From HyVt-560 sp964577195 (GTDB lineage: Bacteria; Pseudomonadota; Gammaproteobacteria; UWMA-0217): a stretch of DNA of 5,646 bases. Under the pieces are notes generated by a model. That model saw nothing but the letters and a program-made list of their open reading frames with translations. It was not told the origin of the DNA and did no database searches. Where the stretch lies: contig CAZNYF010000173.1 in NCBI GenBank assembly GCA_964577195.1, positions 1 through 5,646 of the forward strand, given 5' to 3'. Positions 5,578 to 5,646 of the stretch are shown here, in pieces (positions within the stretch are counted from its first letter, which is position 1; every line of letters starts with the position of its first letter). The position numbers were made by a program, and so were the translations under genes.

Positions 5578-5646
5578 GCGACACTGCTGTAAATCCATTC
5601 ACCAATCACCGCATGCCGCTGGGTCTGCGGCTATTCTTCTCCTCCA
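5574..5646 (+). CDS. Start of a fourth operon gene, cut by the right edge
   Basis: Only 24 complete codons are visible, starting MSDTAVNPFTNHRMPLGLRL and continuing FFSS. The ATG shares the ATGA overlap with the stop of the membrane-protein gene and has GGGAG (5564-5568) 5 bases ahead, so translational coupling is likely. The fragment is too short to assign a family. Confidence 0.72.
   Translation, partial: MSDTAVNPFTNHRMPLGLRLFFSS

Overview
The window looks like a chromosomal segment of a motile, Gram-negative, probably aquatic gammaproteobacterium. The grounds are a long membrane chemoreceptor, a likely sigma-28 promoter, an exported protein with a Sec signal peptide, and an ABC1/UbiB-type kinase. 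The species cannot be named from this sequence.

Left half (1-2614, minus strand): a two-gene unit read leftwards. The first gene (1703-2614) encodes a 303-residue exported protein of unknown function. After its signal peptide it consists of about eight degenerate helical repeats, each opening with a [T/S/L/K]-P-x-x-V-[Y/F]-like turn. Its last 17 bases overlap the start of the second gene, a methyl-accepting chemotaxis protein (MCP) that is open through the left edge. The MCP part inside the window has a first membrane helix, a periplasmic domain of about 265 residues, a second membrane helix, HAMP, PAS and further HAMP-like units. The methyl-accepting signalling hairpin must lie beyond position 1. 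The overlap suggests that the repeat protein and the receptor are made together and may work together in the periplasm.

Centre (2615-3108): a 494-base divergent intergenic region. It holds a likely sigma-28-type -10 box for the chemoreceptor unit, a 9-bp inverted repeat around it, a sigma-70-like promoter for the rightward unit, and two 13-bp palindromes of the form ACTAY-N3-RTAGT with centres 75 bp apart. One palindrome overlaps the -10 box of the rightward promoter, so the pair is a candidate operator for the TetR regulator encoded just downstream. The region also holds a 44-codon minus-strand ORF with a clean Walker A motif, either a small gene or the remnant of a P-loop ATPase gene.

Right half (3109-5646, plus strand): a tightly packed, overlapping operon. 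It encodes a TetR-family regulator, an ABC1/UbiB/ADCK-family atypical kinase (432 residues from the chosen start), a 150-residue four-helix membrane protein, and the first 24 codons of a fourth gene that runs off the right edge. Each junction overlaps (11, 13 and 4 bases), so the genes are probably translationally coupled and controlled by the TetR protein. The kinase family is linked to isoprenoid-quinone and membrane-lipid metabolism, so a membrane-lipid-related role for the operon is a reasonable but unproven inference.
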